The notes: generated by a model from the letters alone, not told the origin. A DNA stretch of 64,000 nucleotides from Henricia sp. BOLD:AAB3569 (GCA_037783545.1 JBBELK010000307.1:372001-436000); one strand, 5' to 3'; positions 34,658 through 45,111 are shown, numbered from the stretch's first letter. Program-made: numbers and translations.

Positions 34658-36819
34658 ATTTATGTTAATATTAGGAGCCTATAAAAAAACTTTGAAAGTC
34701 TTATTACGCTTCTTCAATCTCTCTGTGAGTTCTCAGTCATTGCCTTAACCGAAACGTGGCTTAATAAAACATCTCCTGCTCAGTTCTCTTTATACCAGGT
34801 TATACACTACTAACAGTTAATAGAGAAAAATAGAGGTGTTGCTCTTTATATTAAAACTGATATTAATTTTGAAATAATCAAGAATTTTAGCTGTTACTCA
34901 TCTTCTATGGAATCTTTATTTATTGAAATAAAAAATCCTGCATCTAAAAATATCATACTCGGGGTCATTTACAAACCTCCCAATATGTAGTTCATGAGGA
35001 GTTTTTGGACAGGTTGCAAATCATTTCAGATGTTTGTCTCAACGAATCAAAATGTCTAATTTGTGGTGACTTTAATATAAATTTATTGGATGTAAACAGT
35101 AACAATTCTCAGGAATTATAGGAAACTATGTACTCATACACACTAATACCATTAATAGATAAACCTACCAGAATAACGACAAAATCAGTAACTCTATAAT
35201 CGATAAAATGTTTACTAATATAATGCCTATACCAAAGTCCGCAATATTAATTTCTGATATAAGTGACCATTTGCCAGTATGTACTTCGATACCAACAGTT
35301 AATAATCCTCCAAGAAATGAACCCTTCAAATCCACTCGCTTCTATTCAAAACAGTCACTGCAAACATTTAATGAAAAACTTAACCATACTGACTGGTCCA
35401 CTGTATATGACAGTAATGATCCTAGCAAGGCCTACGAGCAGTTCAAAAATATGTTTACTTACCTTCACGACAGAAGGATAGCTGAAAGAAGATCCTTGAA
35501 GAAAAAAAAGAAACGTGGGGGGCGCACGCCCGCTCCTTTTCAAAAAAACAAATTACAAAAATAAAATAATCCACTTTTTGTGCACACTTTTCCTGCTTAA
35601 AGTGGTTGAATATTGCCCCATATCGCACAACAGAGCATCTATAATCCATCTATAAACCGTTAGGGCTTCGCGCTACGCACTCGCTATTTCATTGTCATCA
35701 GCATTTCATGCTTAAAAATTTCACGCCCCTCCCCCTTTTCAAAATCCTGGGACCGCCCCTGATACTTATTCATAAATTAAATTATTATGGAATTAGAGGT
35801 ATCTCGTTAGACTGGTTTAAAAGTTATTTATCACAGAGAAAACAACATGTCATAGTCAATGGTCATATTTCTACTCCTCGTACATTAACGTGTGGTGTTC
35901 CCCAAGGCTCTATCCTTGGACCACTTCTGTTCCTTGTATATATCAATGACTTTACTAAATCTTCAGATATTTTATCTTTTATGCTTTCTGCAGACGACTC
36001 CAATTTATTATATAGTCATAACAATATTTCAACGTTAATAGATGTTGTCAACATGGAACTTAAAAACATATCAAATTGGATTAAAGCAAATAAATTATCG
36101 CTGAGTATTAAAAAAATAATAGTTGTATCTTATTCAGTAATTCCATAAATAACTTGCCAGAGGATGTTTATATTGATAATAACAAAATTAACGAGGTAAA
36201 AAGTACTAAATTTCTTGGCATATTTATTGATAGCAAACTTTCTTGGAAAATACACGTAGATTATACATGTAAAATAGTTTATAAAAATATTGGTATGATT
36301 AACAGAATGAAATAATCCCTTCCTACAAATATTTGTTTGTTATTGTATAATACCCTGATCTTATCGTACATTAACTATGGAATTTTAGCATGGGGAAATG
36401 CATCTAAACAGCTTATCAATAGGGTCTTCCTCTTACAGAAAAGAGCTGTTCGTATTATTTCACACTCTGATTATTTGACCCATACTGATCCCCTCTTCAA
36501 ACAGTATGAAATACTTAAGATTAATGATACTTATTTCGACCAAATCTGTATATTCATGTTTCAGGTATCTAAAAAAAATGTTGTGCCCAAATGTTTAAAA
36601 TAATTGTTTAAAAGAAATGACCGCTATCATACTTACTTTACTAGACAGGCTCATCACTTTCACATTCCTAAAACTCGAACGACATTAGGAAATAAATTTA
36701 TCACATCCAATAGTCCAAAGTTATGGAATTCACTCGATAATAAACTGAGATCAATAGAAAGACTATTATCCTTCAAAAAAGAATATAAAACTTTCGTTTT
36801 GACAAAATATACCAGTTAA
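34658..36819 (+). pseudogene. Decayed endonuclease-reverse transcriptase ORF of the CR1-like LINE
   Basis: This protein nicks target DNA and reverse-transcribes the element RNA. Endonuclease motifs are visible in order: ALTETWLN (about 34745), RGVALYIKT, LGVIYKPPN, LICGDFNINLLD and SDISDHLPV (35257-35283). After the replaced block, RT resumes with YYGIRGISLDWFKSYLS and GVPQGSILGPLLFLVYIND. The catalytic YADD-type box reads SADDSNLL. The later segment has KFLGIFID and a C-terminal domain with SYINYGILAWG and LGNKFITSNSPKLWNSL. Stops or frameshifts near 34814, 35120, 35200, 36146, 36314 and 36601 show it is dead. RT motifs before YYGIRG are missing. Confidence 0.92.
35505..35761 (-). mobile_element. 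Foreign block inside the LINE, ending in a hAT-type terminus
   Basis: LINE coding similarity stops near 35505 and resumes near 35762. The right edge, read on the minus strand, is CAGGGGCGGTCCCAGGATTT, like the CAGGGGCGGATCCAG terminus of many hAT elements. The left edge is G/C-rich without a matching end. No target duplication is visible. About 200 codons of RT are lost, so this is an insertion plus deletion or a chimera. Confidence 0.6.
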
Positions 36820-37147
36820 AAGGACTTCAGGCATGCACTTCCCTTTGCTAGTGTTTTCATTACATTTCTCTTTCTGATGTATGCCGTTGCATTAGTATGG
36901 GTATATCATTTTGATTTCATTTGAATATGAATCCTTTGCTCATTCCCTAAACTTAATTCCATACCATTATATTAAAAAAAATCATTTCCTTTATCTTTAT
37001 AAAGGGATCCCATACTTGACAAGCTTTGCTTTTTATGGGGTCCCTCTATATACATGTACATTATTCTATAAATCTCTGTAAAATTATGCATTTAAATGTA
37101 TGTGTACACAGTATGGAAATAAAGTGAATTGAATTGGAATTGAATTG

Positions 37148-37419
37148 ACGTTCAATCGGCAATTTTAAACCAGTCTCATAATCCGAAATCGTTACTCTTT
37201 TCTTGAATTTATCATGCACAGATTGGGAACGATCCATCTTTCAAAGTTAACGTCCATTTTAAGTCAAACAAGACGTCGTTCTAACTCGTTATTTTGACGA
37301 AATTTCATGGCGAGTACATGTTTCAACAAGCTCATTTCAACATGTAATTTCAGCTTCAAAATACATAGAGTAGGCCTATAATGAGCGAGGTATTCCAGGT
37401 ACCGTACAGACTTTCGCGC
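37148..37419. other. No recognised feature
   Basis: Flank between the LINE tail and the next repeat. Confidence 0.4.
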
Positions 37420-37535
37420 CGGCTAACATGTTCCAGCGTGCACCTCCTTGCCAGCGGCCTGGTAGTCTGATGCATGATGACTCTCTTATATGCGAGCGCC
37501 ATAGCGCAGTGGGAGGACCCTTTATGCAAATCTAT
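37420..37535 (-). repeat. Dispersed repeat family K, copy 1
   Basis: The minus strand shares GATTTGCATAAA, CTGCGCTATGGCGCTCGC and CAGACTACC with 48470-48570. TGCGCTATGGCGCTCGCATA is a GC-rich core. Class unknown. Confidence 0.75.
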
Positions 37536-38025
37536 CACGCAAATGGCTTATTTAGTTATTTTCCTAATTTAACTTTAAAACTATCCAAAATATTGATTTC
37601 CAGTAAATGCAGTTTATGTATGGACTTTCATTAAGCCAATTTCTTTAATTGTAACGTCACTGGGCACATATTCCGAATTTGTTTTAGTTTTCCTTTTTGC
37701 CTAAAGATTTAAATTGAGGTCAGTTCTTTCCTTAAAAAAATATACGCAGGAGCCAATTTGACTATGAAATTTCCAGTCAAGTGTTATGTACCTTGGTTAA
37801 TTCAAAAGGTTGTAGATGTGCCTTTGGGCAAGGTATATTTTACCATAATTCTACACACAAAAACATAGGTACATGTGTACCTACTTTGCTGTAGTAAATG
37901 TATAAAACTCCAGTAATATTATCATTAAACATCAAACTGATAATTGCCCAGATTTTCATGGTAAAATTGGCTCCAAGCACAAACAATATACACCTTTAAA
38001 GTTACAAAAGACACTGATACTTACT
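37536..38025. other. No supported feature
   Basis: Possible intronic DNA of the minus-strand exon at 38026-38060; no other exon stands out. Confidence 0.35.
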
Positions 38026-38060
38026 TCATTTAAACTGGACCCTTGGCTCTGATCAAAACC
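38026..38060 (-). CDS. Candidate 35-nt internal exon
   Basis: On the minus strand a strong acceptor (pyrimidine-rich tract ending TTTTTCCTCAG) is followed by 35 bases and a consensus donor GAA|GTAAGT. One frame is open through it, reading FDQSQGSSLNE after two leading bases. The splice sites are better than any others in this region. However, I find no partner exon on this strand nearby, and 35 bases carry little protein information. It may be a microexon of a gene whose other exons lie outside the window or across the LINE insertion. Confidence 0.35.
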
Positions 38061-38409
38061 TGAGGAAAAAGGAAAGTATTGCTGTTAATGAAATAGATAA
38101 AAGGTTCCCAAAACCCTTAACATAACCGTTTAAAATGGCCTCATTTTGTTGAATTATTGTTTTGTTGTGATATTTTGTTCCGTATTTGTTCGTATGGATT
38201 GAATGAAAATACTATAACATTGACACCACCAGAGGTATTAGGTAGAAAATCTACAGTTTGAAATAGGGAAATATTACCATGCATGGGGACCCTGAGATCC
38301 CTTGCGCTAAGCTATTGGACAAATCTTTAAAAATTATAATTTTTTCCTTATAAATACATATGACACTTTCCCAACCAATTTTGCGTTTTTATCATCAAAC
38401 TAACATTTT

Positions 38410-38580
38410 ATACATCACTGGTAATTCGAAAATCAGAAATGTTCACAGATTTACGCCTAACTTACACAATATAAACATGATGACCGTAGAAAACTTCCCC
38501 TGAAATGATTTGGTCTGAAGTGTTATAGTCTTTGAGAAATGAGCAAAAGAAATAGTTTTTGTCTCATGAGACAAAAAGCC
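38410..38580 (+). mobile_element. Family J fragment (copy 4)
   Basis: TCGAAAATCAGAAATGTTCA, CAGATTTACGCC and TGATGACCGTAGAAA match the left part of the copy at 10135. The right half is absent. Confidence 0.85.
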
Positions 38581-38717
38581 GTTTTTTTTAAACATTTCGT
38601 TGAATGCTGCCCTCACACGACCGATAATAGCGATAAGGTCAAGTCTGGTAACCAATGCGCATTGGTATTCCTTTGTACACAGACTAGGCAGATAGACTTC
38701 ACAACATGACAACGGTT

Positions 38718-39542
38718 TTATGGCCCAGTCACAATGTCGGCGATCTGTCGGGGATTAGTTTTGGCGGGGGGTCGTCGTAGAAAATAAAGAAGCCTTGAAC
38801 AATCCTAGCAATAATCCTAATAAAAGTGGAGCAGTTACATTGTCTGAGATTTTTTCAAGGATTTTGACCCGGTTTTGTCGAAAAATCGTGGGATTAGCCT
38901 CCGATCGCCTCCGATTGCATCGGAGACGATATCTGCGAGCATCTTTTCTTTTAATTCCCCCCCCCCCCCCCCCCCGGGTATATGTGGGGGAAAAGGAGGG
39001 TTTTCTGACCTCGGTCATCTGTATTTCTCCCTGTACACTGCAGCAAGAGCGTCTTAAACTTTTAGCGATCCGATCGGAGGCGCCCTTATATACACGGCGA
39101 TTTACTACGATTCCACCGTACGATTCGTCGGAGACGATCACAGAAAGCGTACGAATCGTCGCAGGGCGCCTCCGATTCAGTCGGAGGGCGCCGGAGACCA
39201 CTCGCAGACATTGAATCTCAACCTGAATTTCCAATCCCACACAGAATCTTGCGACTAGTCTCAGATTATTCGGAGGACGCCTCCGATTAATCGGAGGGCA
39301 TCGTAGGTCATCAGAGATTGTGTCTGGGATATAAAATCTTGCGAGCAATCTTAAAATTTTAAGTTCAAAGTTGGGGACCGCGACGGGTGTGGCGATGCCA
39401 AAAAAATCTGCGACAAGCCGCAGGCGTCCGGAGAGCGCCTCCGACGGGTGCAAAATCGTGAGATCTGTCTCAAGATTTTGTTCAAATTTCCCGGTTTTAC
39501 CCATCGCCGACGCATCGCAACTGATTTGTGACTGGCCCATAA
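38718..39542. mobile_element. Inverted-repeat element rich in CTCCGAT palindromes
   Basis: Ends are TTATGGCCCAGTCACAA and the mirrored TTGTGACTGGCCCATAA. The interior has many CCTCCGAT/ATCGGAGG motifs forming local palindromes, and a C17 run at about 38958. A 261-residue minus-strand frame spans it but reads as Arg-rich low-complexity sequence following the repeats, so I do not call it a gene. Confidence 0.8.
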
Positions 39543-39864
39543 GGCTGTGAGCATAGAGTGAGCATACCGGTTTGTTTTGCTAGAATTGTTGGCAAAATAA
39601 TCATCGTGGCTGGTTATTTCCCTCAAGGACCTGCGTAGGGGTTATGCCTGACAAGGTTTGGGTGAGTTTTAGGGGGAATTAGTGTGTCACGGTGAGAAAA
39701 TTTGTTAAACGACATCCACGATTTGCGCAACCCAACATGTGCTGTAGTCTTCAAGTTGTTGAAGTTTGCACATAACTGGAAGAAGAAGAAGAAATGACAT
39801 GATTTGTTTTGTCCTGTTTTTGTGATGGCGTGCGCGTGTTCATGTTCTTAATGCTTCTCAGCTC

Positions 39865-40277
39865 GGGGGTCAGACAAGTCGACCGTTGAGACAACTCGAC
39901 TCGAGACAAGTCGACCGTTGAGACAACTCGACCGTTGAGACAACTCGACCGTTGAGACAACTCGACCGTATGTGCGATAAATAGAAAGACAAGTCGACCG
40001 TTGAGACAAGTCGACCGTTGAGACAAGTCAAAGGGGAGAGGTGATGGTGCTTACCCATTCAGTGACACGGCCGTTCTGGTCGACATGTTTTTATTGTTTG
40101 AAAATAAAATATGTTATTTTAATTTCAAAATTTAAGTGTGTCCGCTGAGTTGTCTCAGCGGTCGACTTGTCTCGAGTCGAGTTGTCTCAACGGTCGAGAT
40201 GTCTCAACGATCGAGTTGTCTCAACGGTCGACTTGTCTCAAGTCGAGTTGTCTCAACGGTCGACTTGTCTGACATCC
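39865..40277. mobile_element. Foldback element with minisatellite arms, 8-bp TSD
   Basis: CTCAGCTC flanks both sides (39857-39864 and 40278-40285). Each arm is a tandem array of a 17-bp unit, GAGACAAGTCGACCGTT with CAAG/CAAC variants, in opposite orientations (39870-40031 and 40146-40277). The AT-rich middle has no coding sequence. Drosophila FB and sea urchin TU elements have the same design of inverted arms built from short tandem repeats. Confidence 0.92.
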
Positions 40278-40383
40278 CTCAGCTCTACTGGTGAAAAGAC
40301 CACATCCCAATGAAAAATGATAAAGCAAGAGCTGAGATTATCTTAGCTAGTCTCCACTTATATTGAAAGGTTTACAGTGGACC

Positions 40384-40880
40384 GTTTGCCTGCCAACTCG
40401 ACCGTCGTACCAACTCGACCGTCGTACCAACTCGACTTCACAGTCGAGTCGGTATTTTGTAAGTTTATGCCACAACTCGAATTTAAGGAAAATAACTATT
40501 GGAATCGATAGCTTTGACAATTTTAGAATAAGTTGCATTTCCGTCGCAAAAGCTTAGTTTTAGAGAAAAATCACGGGAAAAAAAATTGCATATGATTGCA
40601 CGCAAAGCGGCCGGCCATAAACCAAACAGATCATCACGCGCACGCCCTATTTCTTTACACACTGCTCGGCCGGCAGCAGTTTCACACACTTTTGTATGGA
40701 GGCGGGCGTGACAAAAACACAGAATTTTCATGGAAACGCAACATTTGCGACGGAAATGCCAATAGAAAAGGTATTTTAAAATCGTCCAAGTTATCGATTC
40801 CAATAATTATTTTCCTTAAATTCGAGTTGTGGCATAAACTAAAAAAATACCGTCGAGTCATGAACTCGACCGTTTGCCAA
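40384..40880. mobile_element. Foldback element with CAACTCGACCGT ends
   Basis: Arms of about 125 bp are inverted copies that include GTTTATGCCACAACTCGAAT and TTAAGGAAAATAA. Outside them CCAACTCGACCGTCGTA is repeated in tandem on the left, and a single GAACTCGACCGTTTGCCAAC lies on the right. The centre has a CGGCCGGC palindrome pair. Outer limits are uncertain. The GTCGAC-type unit resembles that of the neighbouring element at 39865. Confidence 0.8.
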
Positions 40881-41670
40881 CTGGAGCGTTGATAAGAATT
40901 TAGTACCGGCAAAAGTGGCACTAAAACTCTTGCCAAAAGTCTGAATGTCCCGACAAAATGTCCCGGTAAATTCCTGACAAAGGTCGCTGCAAGTTGTCCC
41001 CGGTACGATTTGTCCTGTTTCCTGCGAATTCCACATTGGCAGGGGGCTTTCCAAGGCTGCGGAACTCTGTCTTCCGCATCATGGGTGAACATTTATATTT
41101 TCTACCGGAAATAGTAGCCTTGAATAGCCCTCATGCGCCAAAATATGAAGCACCCGAATCTTGAGTTTGCCTTGCGACATTGTATGCTTCTAATCTATCA
41201 GTTATATCGCCCTATATCATGATGCAGTGATTTAGTGTGTGTACAGGTACAAGGTACAGTGTTGGAGGTCTTGTTAAACAAATATGCATGTAGTATTACA
41301 AACCAGTACTTTTGTTTCATGTATTTTGTTGTCTTACCCAAGGCATAAAGTAATGAAATTAACGGCAAATAAAATACATTTTGATCTTGTTGCTGAACTT
41401 CCATATTTAGCCCTGGCAAGGAGGAAGTTAAGCCACACGTCTGAGGCATTTAAATTTGGCTGTTGAAAAATGGAACTGTCATATTGTAAAAATAACATTT
41501 AGGGTATTCTGACTGTAATAATATGTCAACTCATTCTGTTTTGGTGCAGAATGGTTTGTGACTGTGGCTCTAACCTCCAAATCGATGTCTTTCTGAAAAA
41601 CATGGGACAAGGCAAAGTTGGAATCTTGCATGGTTTAACTTTTTGCTAACATGTTTTACTGTGCATTTAG
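40881..41670. other. No clear feature; possible upstream exon at about 41547
   Basis: A candidate acceptor (TTTTGGTGCAG) precedes an open stretch starting MVCDCGSNLQ, but the only nearby donor candidates are weak. Spaced GTCCCGG words near 40945-41005 may be repeat remnants. Confidence 0.3.
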
Positions 41671-41763
41671 GAGTTCTTCACCAAGCATTCCAGGACCAAG
41701 TTCATCTGCAGGACTAAAATTTGCCACATCCACCCCTGCACATCTATCCGGTGTAGCTCCCAG
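41671..41763 (+). CDS. Exon 1 (of those visible) of a plus-strand gene of unknown function
   Basis: Five consecutive exons between here and 43823 have GT-AG borders and compatible phases. This one lies between ACTGTGCATTTAG and CAG|GTAAGAC. In the frame required by the next exon it encodes a Ser/Pro/Ala-rich linker (SIPGPSSSAGLKFATSTPAH), starting at phase 2 and ending at phase 2. Such a segment is probably disordered. The true first exon and start codon are not identified and should lie upstream. Function is unknown; see the exon at 43615 for the only family resemblance. Confidence 0.6.
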
Positions 41764-41818
41764 GTAAGACTATGAGTTGAAGAAAATCAGATAATGCCTT
41801 TTCTCAGTAAACACTTAA

Positions 41819-42075
41819 AGGCGGTATACATGATTGGTAAACCATTACAAATAGTTTTATCCCTCTGTGTCGTTATTAGATATTCATGATAAAAACCAAC
41901 CTAAGCAAAAATAAGCTCTGTACTTCGTCTAACTTTTAAGAAAACTGTCAAATAAGGGTTAACCGTCCCCAAAACCACTTCGCCCTGAACTACATGTACT
42001 TCATCCTAAACCACGGCCTGCATATGCACTCCTGATTGCCTGTGCACGAAGTTGTTTTGGGGCGGACATAAGGAA
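41819..42075 (-). mobile_element. Family J copy 3, truncated, inside an intron
   Basis: TTAA at 41815-41818 is followed by AGGCGGTATACATGATTGG, the cleanest left end of this family. The copy continues through AAAACCAACCTAAGCAAAAA and fades near GTTGTTTTGGGGCGG without the right terminal repeat. Confidence 0.85.
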
Positions 42076-42250
42076 AACAGATTAAGAATCATTGGTTATT
42101 TTCTAACAAGTCTACATGTTCACATTGCACTATGCACCTTTTTGGTTGGTGTATGCATAATTTAAATTAATTGAGTGGGATTGTGCTGCAGTGATTGAAA
42201 CACATAGCTGACAACAGTTCATTAAAAATTTATGGGTTTTTTCTTTGTAG

Positions 42251-42318
42251 TCCCATGATAGGTGTATCGCCTTTGAGAGCCAATGACATGGAGGAGAAAT
42301 GGCCCACTCTACTGACAG
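42251..42318 (+). CDS. Exon 2 of the plus-strand gene
   Basis: Acceptor TTTTTTCTTTGTAG and donor ACAG|GTATTG. It joins exon 1 at a split Ser codon and reads PMIGVSPLRANDMEEKWPTL, then LT, ending at phase 1. The other two frames contain stops or do not fit the join. Confidence 0.6.
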
Positions 42319-42636
42319 GTATTGTCTTGTCTGTATTGTATCATGTTTATTCCAGTTTTGCTTATGGGGGCATGTACATGTAGTTTGTATGTGGGCATGT
42401 TCCATATTCGCTGAATTGGGCATGAGCACGTGCCAAGCTAAAAAGGGTTTAAAACTGTCCAGTCTTTGTCTAAAAAAAACTGTCTGATGTATATTTGTGT
42501 TTCGTAGGCTTTTATCGAGCACTTGGACCTCTAACTATATTTGAGAAAATTATATGAGGTATGCTTCAGCCGAGCTCTCTCGTTCTTTTACCATTTGCCA
42601 GAGCTGAGTATTTCCAAATATATTGTCCTCTTACAG

Positions 42637-42687
42637 CTCAGGGGTGTCTGGAGTGGAACCCTTCCGAGAAAAAAAGACATCTGCCAG
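42637..42687 (+). CDS. Exon 3 of the plus-strand gene
   Basis: Acceptor TTGTCCTCTTACAG and donor CCAG|GTATGT. It joins exon 2 at phase 1 and reads AQGCLEWNPSEKKRHLP, ending at phase 1. The 51-nt length keeps frame. Confidence 0.58.
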
Positions 42688-42765
42688 GTATGTAACTCAA
42701 AAGGCAAACCGTATTTAGGGTTGTTATAAAGAGTAGAATGCATGTGCTATGCATTTCATTCCAAG

Positions 42766-42974
42766 TCAGTGAACACATTGCAAAATTTGTCAGAGACACA
42801 TCAGTCATTAGTGAATGCCGCCAAAAAATACAGGAATGTATGAGTGAATTTACCCCACATCCACTTTGCACCATTGCTAATATGCCCATCACTTCTTCAT
42901 CCCATCATCACTTTGCCACCCTGCCGAAACAAAATCTGCAATCGGGCCCTTACAAAGGCCAATTTAATCAGGAT
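42766..42974 (+). CDS. Exon 4 of the plus-strand gene
   Basis: Acceptor TTTCATTCCAAG and donor GGAT|GTAAGG. It is 209 nt, joins at phase 1, and encodes a segment beginning VSEHIAKFVRDTSVISECRQ, followed by KIQECMSEF and a Ser/His/Pro-rich part, ending at phase 0. Three cysteines fall near ECRQ, ECMS and LCTI. No domain is recognised. Confidence 0.62.
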
Positions 42975-43614
42975 GTAAGGTACTTGCAATCCTTAACCCC
43001 GAGATGCCCGGGGGCCACTACTGTTTTTCCGCCCCGGGTTAAGACAAAATAAGACGGTTACGCCGGGGTTGGTTAACCCTGCCAGTGACCAGGATTAAGG
43101 AGGGCAATCTCGGGGTTAACGGCCAAAACCCCAGGGTTAGCATTGTAGAGGGAAACCAGGGGTAACATGTAAGGGTTCACAGGCAATCTCTGGGTTAGCG
43201 CGTGCTGCGCTGGCGTACATCATATAGTTACGCACGTGAATATTTTTGCTCTCCCAACAAAGGCATGGCTTCTAAAGCACCGCAAAGCTAAATTTATAAC
43301 GAAAAACAAATTTTTTGAATGAAGAAGAAAAGCTCTTCATCCAGGCATGGTTGATAGACAAGTTCAGTAACAACTCGATGGGACTACTCGAAAATCCGAA
43401 TTCAAGATGTATCATGCAGATTTTTGTTCCTCCAATTTGTATACAGATACGAAAATGGTTTTTGCACCCCTATGGGGTGTGTGCCCGCGCCTGCGCTAAC
43501 CCACGGCAAGCTTATATGTGTATACCGTACACGTAATACAAACAGACTGTTCAAAACAGTCCCAAGGATCACCTGCTACGAGGGTTAATAAGTGAATTTT
43601 CCCGTACCTTTCAG
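42975..43614. other. Intron with GGGGTTAAC-type inverted motifs
   Basis: AACCCCGAGATGCCCG near 42996 is mirrored by GGCAATCTCGGGGTTAAC near 43103. GGGTTA words recur to 43200, suggesting a decayed insertion in this intron. No further exon was found. Confidence 0.45.
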
Positions 43615-43823
43615 GAGAAATGGAGGGGCCTACTCCACCATGTGTGTGGAAAACATGAATGGGCATTGGGTGGGTCTGTTGGGTTAGGTCAGTGTGAGCA
43701 TGAGCCACTGGAAAAGCCCCGGGAAGACTACCTGACACCAGGAGAAGCTCCCCATTCAGCACTGATGTCTATCACCATGGACAAGCGGTTCTTGAACAAC
43801 ATGGAGTACTATGTCAATTTCCG
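43615..43823 (+). CDS. Exon 5: transposase-like conserved segment
   Basis: The acceptor is a good pyrimidine tract ending ACCTTTCAG and the donor is TTTCCG|GTATGA. The 209-nt exon starts at phase 0, matching exon 4, and contains KWRGLLHHVCGKHEW, QCEHEPLE, then a spacer, SALMSITMDKRFLNNMEYYV and NFR. The order Trp-x(4)-His-His-Val, Cys-x-His and a final block before His-Thr-Gly resembles an abundant family of uncharacterised proteins in fish, corals and echinoderms, thought to derive from DNA transposons. Recognition is from memory of the pattern, not a search. The expected next exon (HTG..LE..) is not seen; downstream DNA is filled with transposons, so the gene may be broken. Confidence 0.7.
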
Positions 43824-44173
43824 GTATGATGCCTATTTTGTTTGCGCAACTTTTCTGAATCTTTCTTACAGCATAATATATAATTTTCATAATGCAACAT
43901 AACTCTTCTTAATGCAAACTGGCCACTAATTGATCACGTTCACAGATGCCATCTTCGTAGGAAAAATGCTACTGCGTATTAAACGCCATCAAGTACGCGC
44001 ACGCACACCCTGAAAATTGTTCCAAACATGCGTGCGTGTTGCTCGAAATTTGTTCGAAACACGGCGCAACCGAAGCGCGTCACCAAAAATTACGCTGAAA
44101 ATCCTGATGCCATGACATCTTGTAGGAAGTGATGTCATTTGAACGTGATCAATTGCAAACTTCATATCGATGG

Positions 44174-44302
44174 AACACTGATAATACGAGGTCCTTGGAA
44201 ATAATCTTGTATTATAAGTCTTGAAAACAAAAGACTTTGGACTTAAACTTTTGCTTGTTATAGGCATTACTTTGTATTAACAGTGCTCTAATTATCAGTG
44301 TT
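44174..44302. mobile_element. Small palindromic MITE, family M copy 1
   Basis: Ends AACACTGATAATAC and ATTATCAGTGTT are inverted. The interior (AAGTCTTGAAAACAAA, TTGTTATAGGCAT, TTTGTATTAACAGTGCTC) matches the copy at 45772-45913. Confidence 0.85.
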
Positions 44303-44353
44303 TGACTGTATAATCTCTTTTCCTTTACACAATAACAGTACATGAACATATGC

Positions 44354-44570
44354 TTACAAAATCTTTGCTGTGCATCTTCGCCTCATGGAGCCAATGACAC
44401 GCGCATGAAAGTCTTGTGGGATGTCATTCCACACCTGGACGAGATCTCTACCAAGCTGTTGCAGGTTTGTTGGCTGCTGAGGAAGATGACATAATCGGCG
44501 CTCCATCTCATCCCAAACATGCTCAATGGTCTGATGACCGTCAGCTAAGGACAGACGCGGCATGACGTTT
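44354..44570 (-). pseudogene. Tc1/mariner transposase C-terminal relic
   Basis: On the minus strand the frame contains TIEHVWDEMERRL, then QQPTNLQQLGRDLVQVWNDI, and VIGSMRRRC. This matches the end of the DDE domain of Tc1-type transposases, where EHVWDE follows the catalytic Glu (E in TIE). The usual SPDLNPIE is altered to ADGHQTIE. The rest of the protein is missing because the fragment abuts the LINE. It is a different lineage from the relic at 27568, which has NLWGELK at this position. Confidence 0.9.
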
Positions 44571-44639
44571 TGAGTACTGGACACAATCTTGCAAAATGCT
44601 CTTCTGGCATTTGGGTAGTCAAAGATGCTTCCCCATACA

Positions 44640-45111
44640 AACATGCAAAATGGTTTATAATGCACTAATTGCCTCACATTTTAATTATTGTGACGTGGTA
44701 TGGGGAAACTGTGGTATCACGCTGCAAACAAAACTGCAAAAACTCCAAAATAGAACTGCACGCATCATAGGAAACAAAGATTGGAATAGCCCTAGTCGCC
44801 AAATTTTGAATGAACTTGAATGGAGTACTCTTAATGTTAGCAGACACCATCACGAGGCTATACTAATGTATAAAGTCATCCACGGTAATGCCCCGGTATA
44901 CTTGTCTGATAAATTCAAAGTAGCCAGTACAAACTATAACTTACGACGTAATAACTCGACACTTTCACTACCAAAACCCAAAACAGAATCACTTAAAAGA
45001 ACCTTTGAATACAGAGGGGCTATAACCTGGAACGGTATTGACTTATACACACAGAACCTCCCGAATATTATCAGTTTCAAGGGGAAGCTTAGGGACTCCG
45101 TAGTTTTGTGA
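44640..45111 (+). pseudogene. C-terminal reverse transcriptase fragment
   Basis: The frame reads MVYNALIASHFNYCDVVWGN, LQKLQNRTARIIGN, EAILMYKVIHGNAP and ITWNGIDLYTQNLP, the conserved C-terminal region of CR1-type ORF2 proteins, ending at a stop near 45111. It is open throughout, so this insertion may be fairly recent, but it lacks endonuclease and RT catalytic motifs. Confidence 0.9.

Larger units (their letters stand above)
34658..37147 (+). mobile_element. CR1-like non-LTR retrotransposon, 5'-truncated
   Basis: The copy starts inside the endonuclease domain and runs through reverse transcriptase, C-terminal region, 3' UTR and an (AATTG)n-type tail at about 37124-37147. A short microsatellite tail and no poly-A is usual for CR1/L2-group LINEs. 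Clade assignment rests on the tail and RT motifs and is provisional. A block with a hAT-like end (35505-35761) replaces the first RT motifs. Confidence 0.92.

Noticed and set aside
38755-39540. 261-residue minus-strand open frame, the longest in the window
   Set aside because: It spans a repeat element rich in CTCCGAT palindromes, has biased Arg/Leu composition that follows the DNA repeats, and no recognisable domain or splice context.
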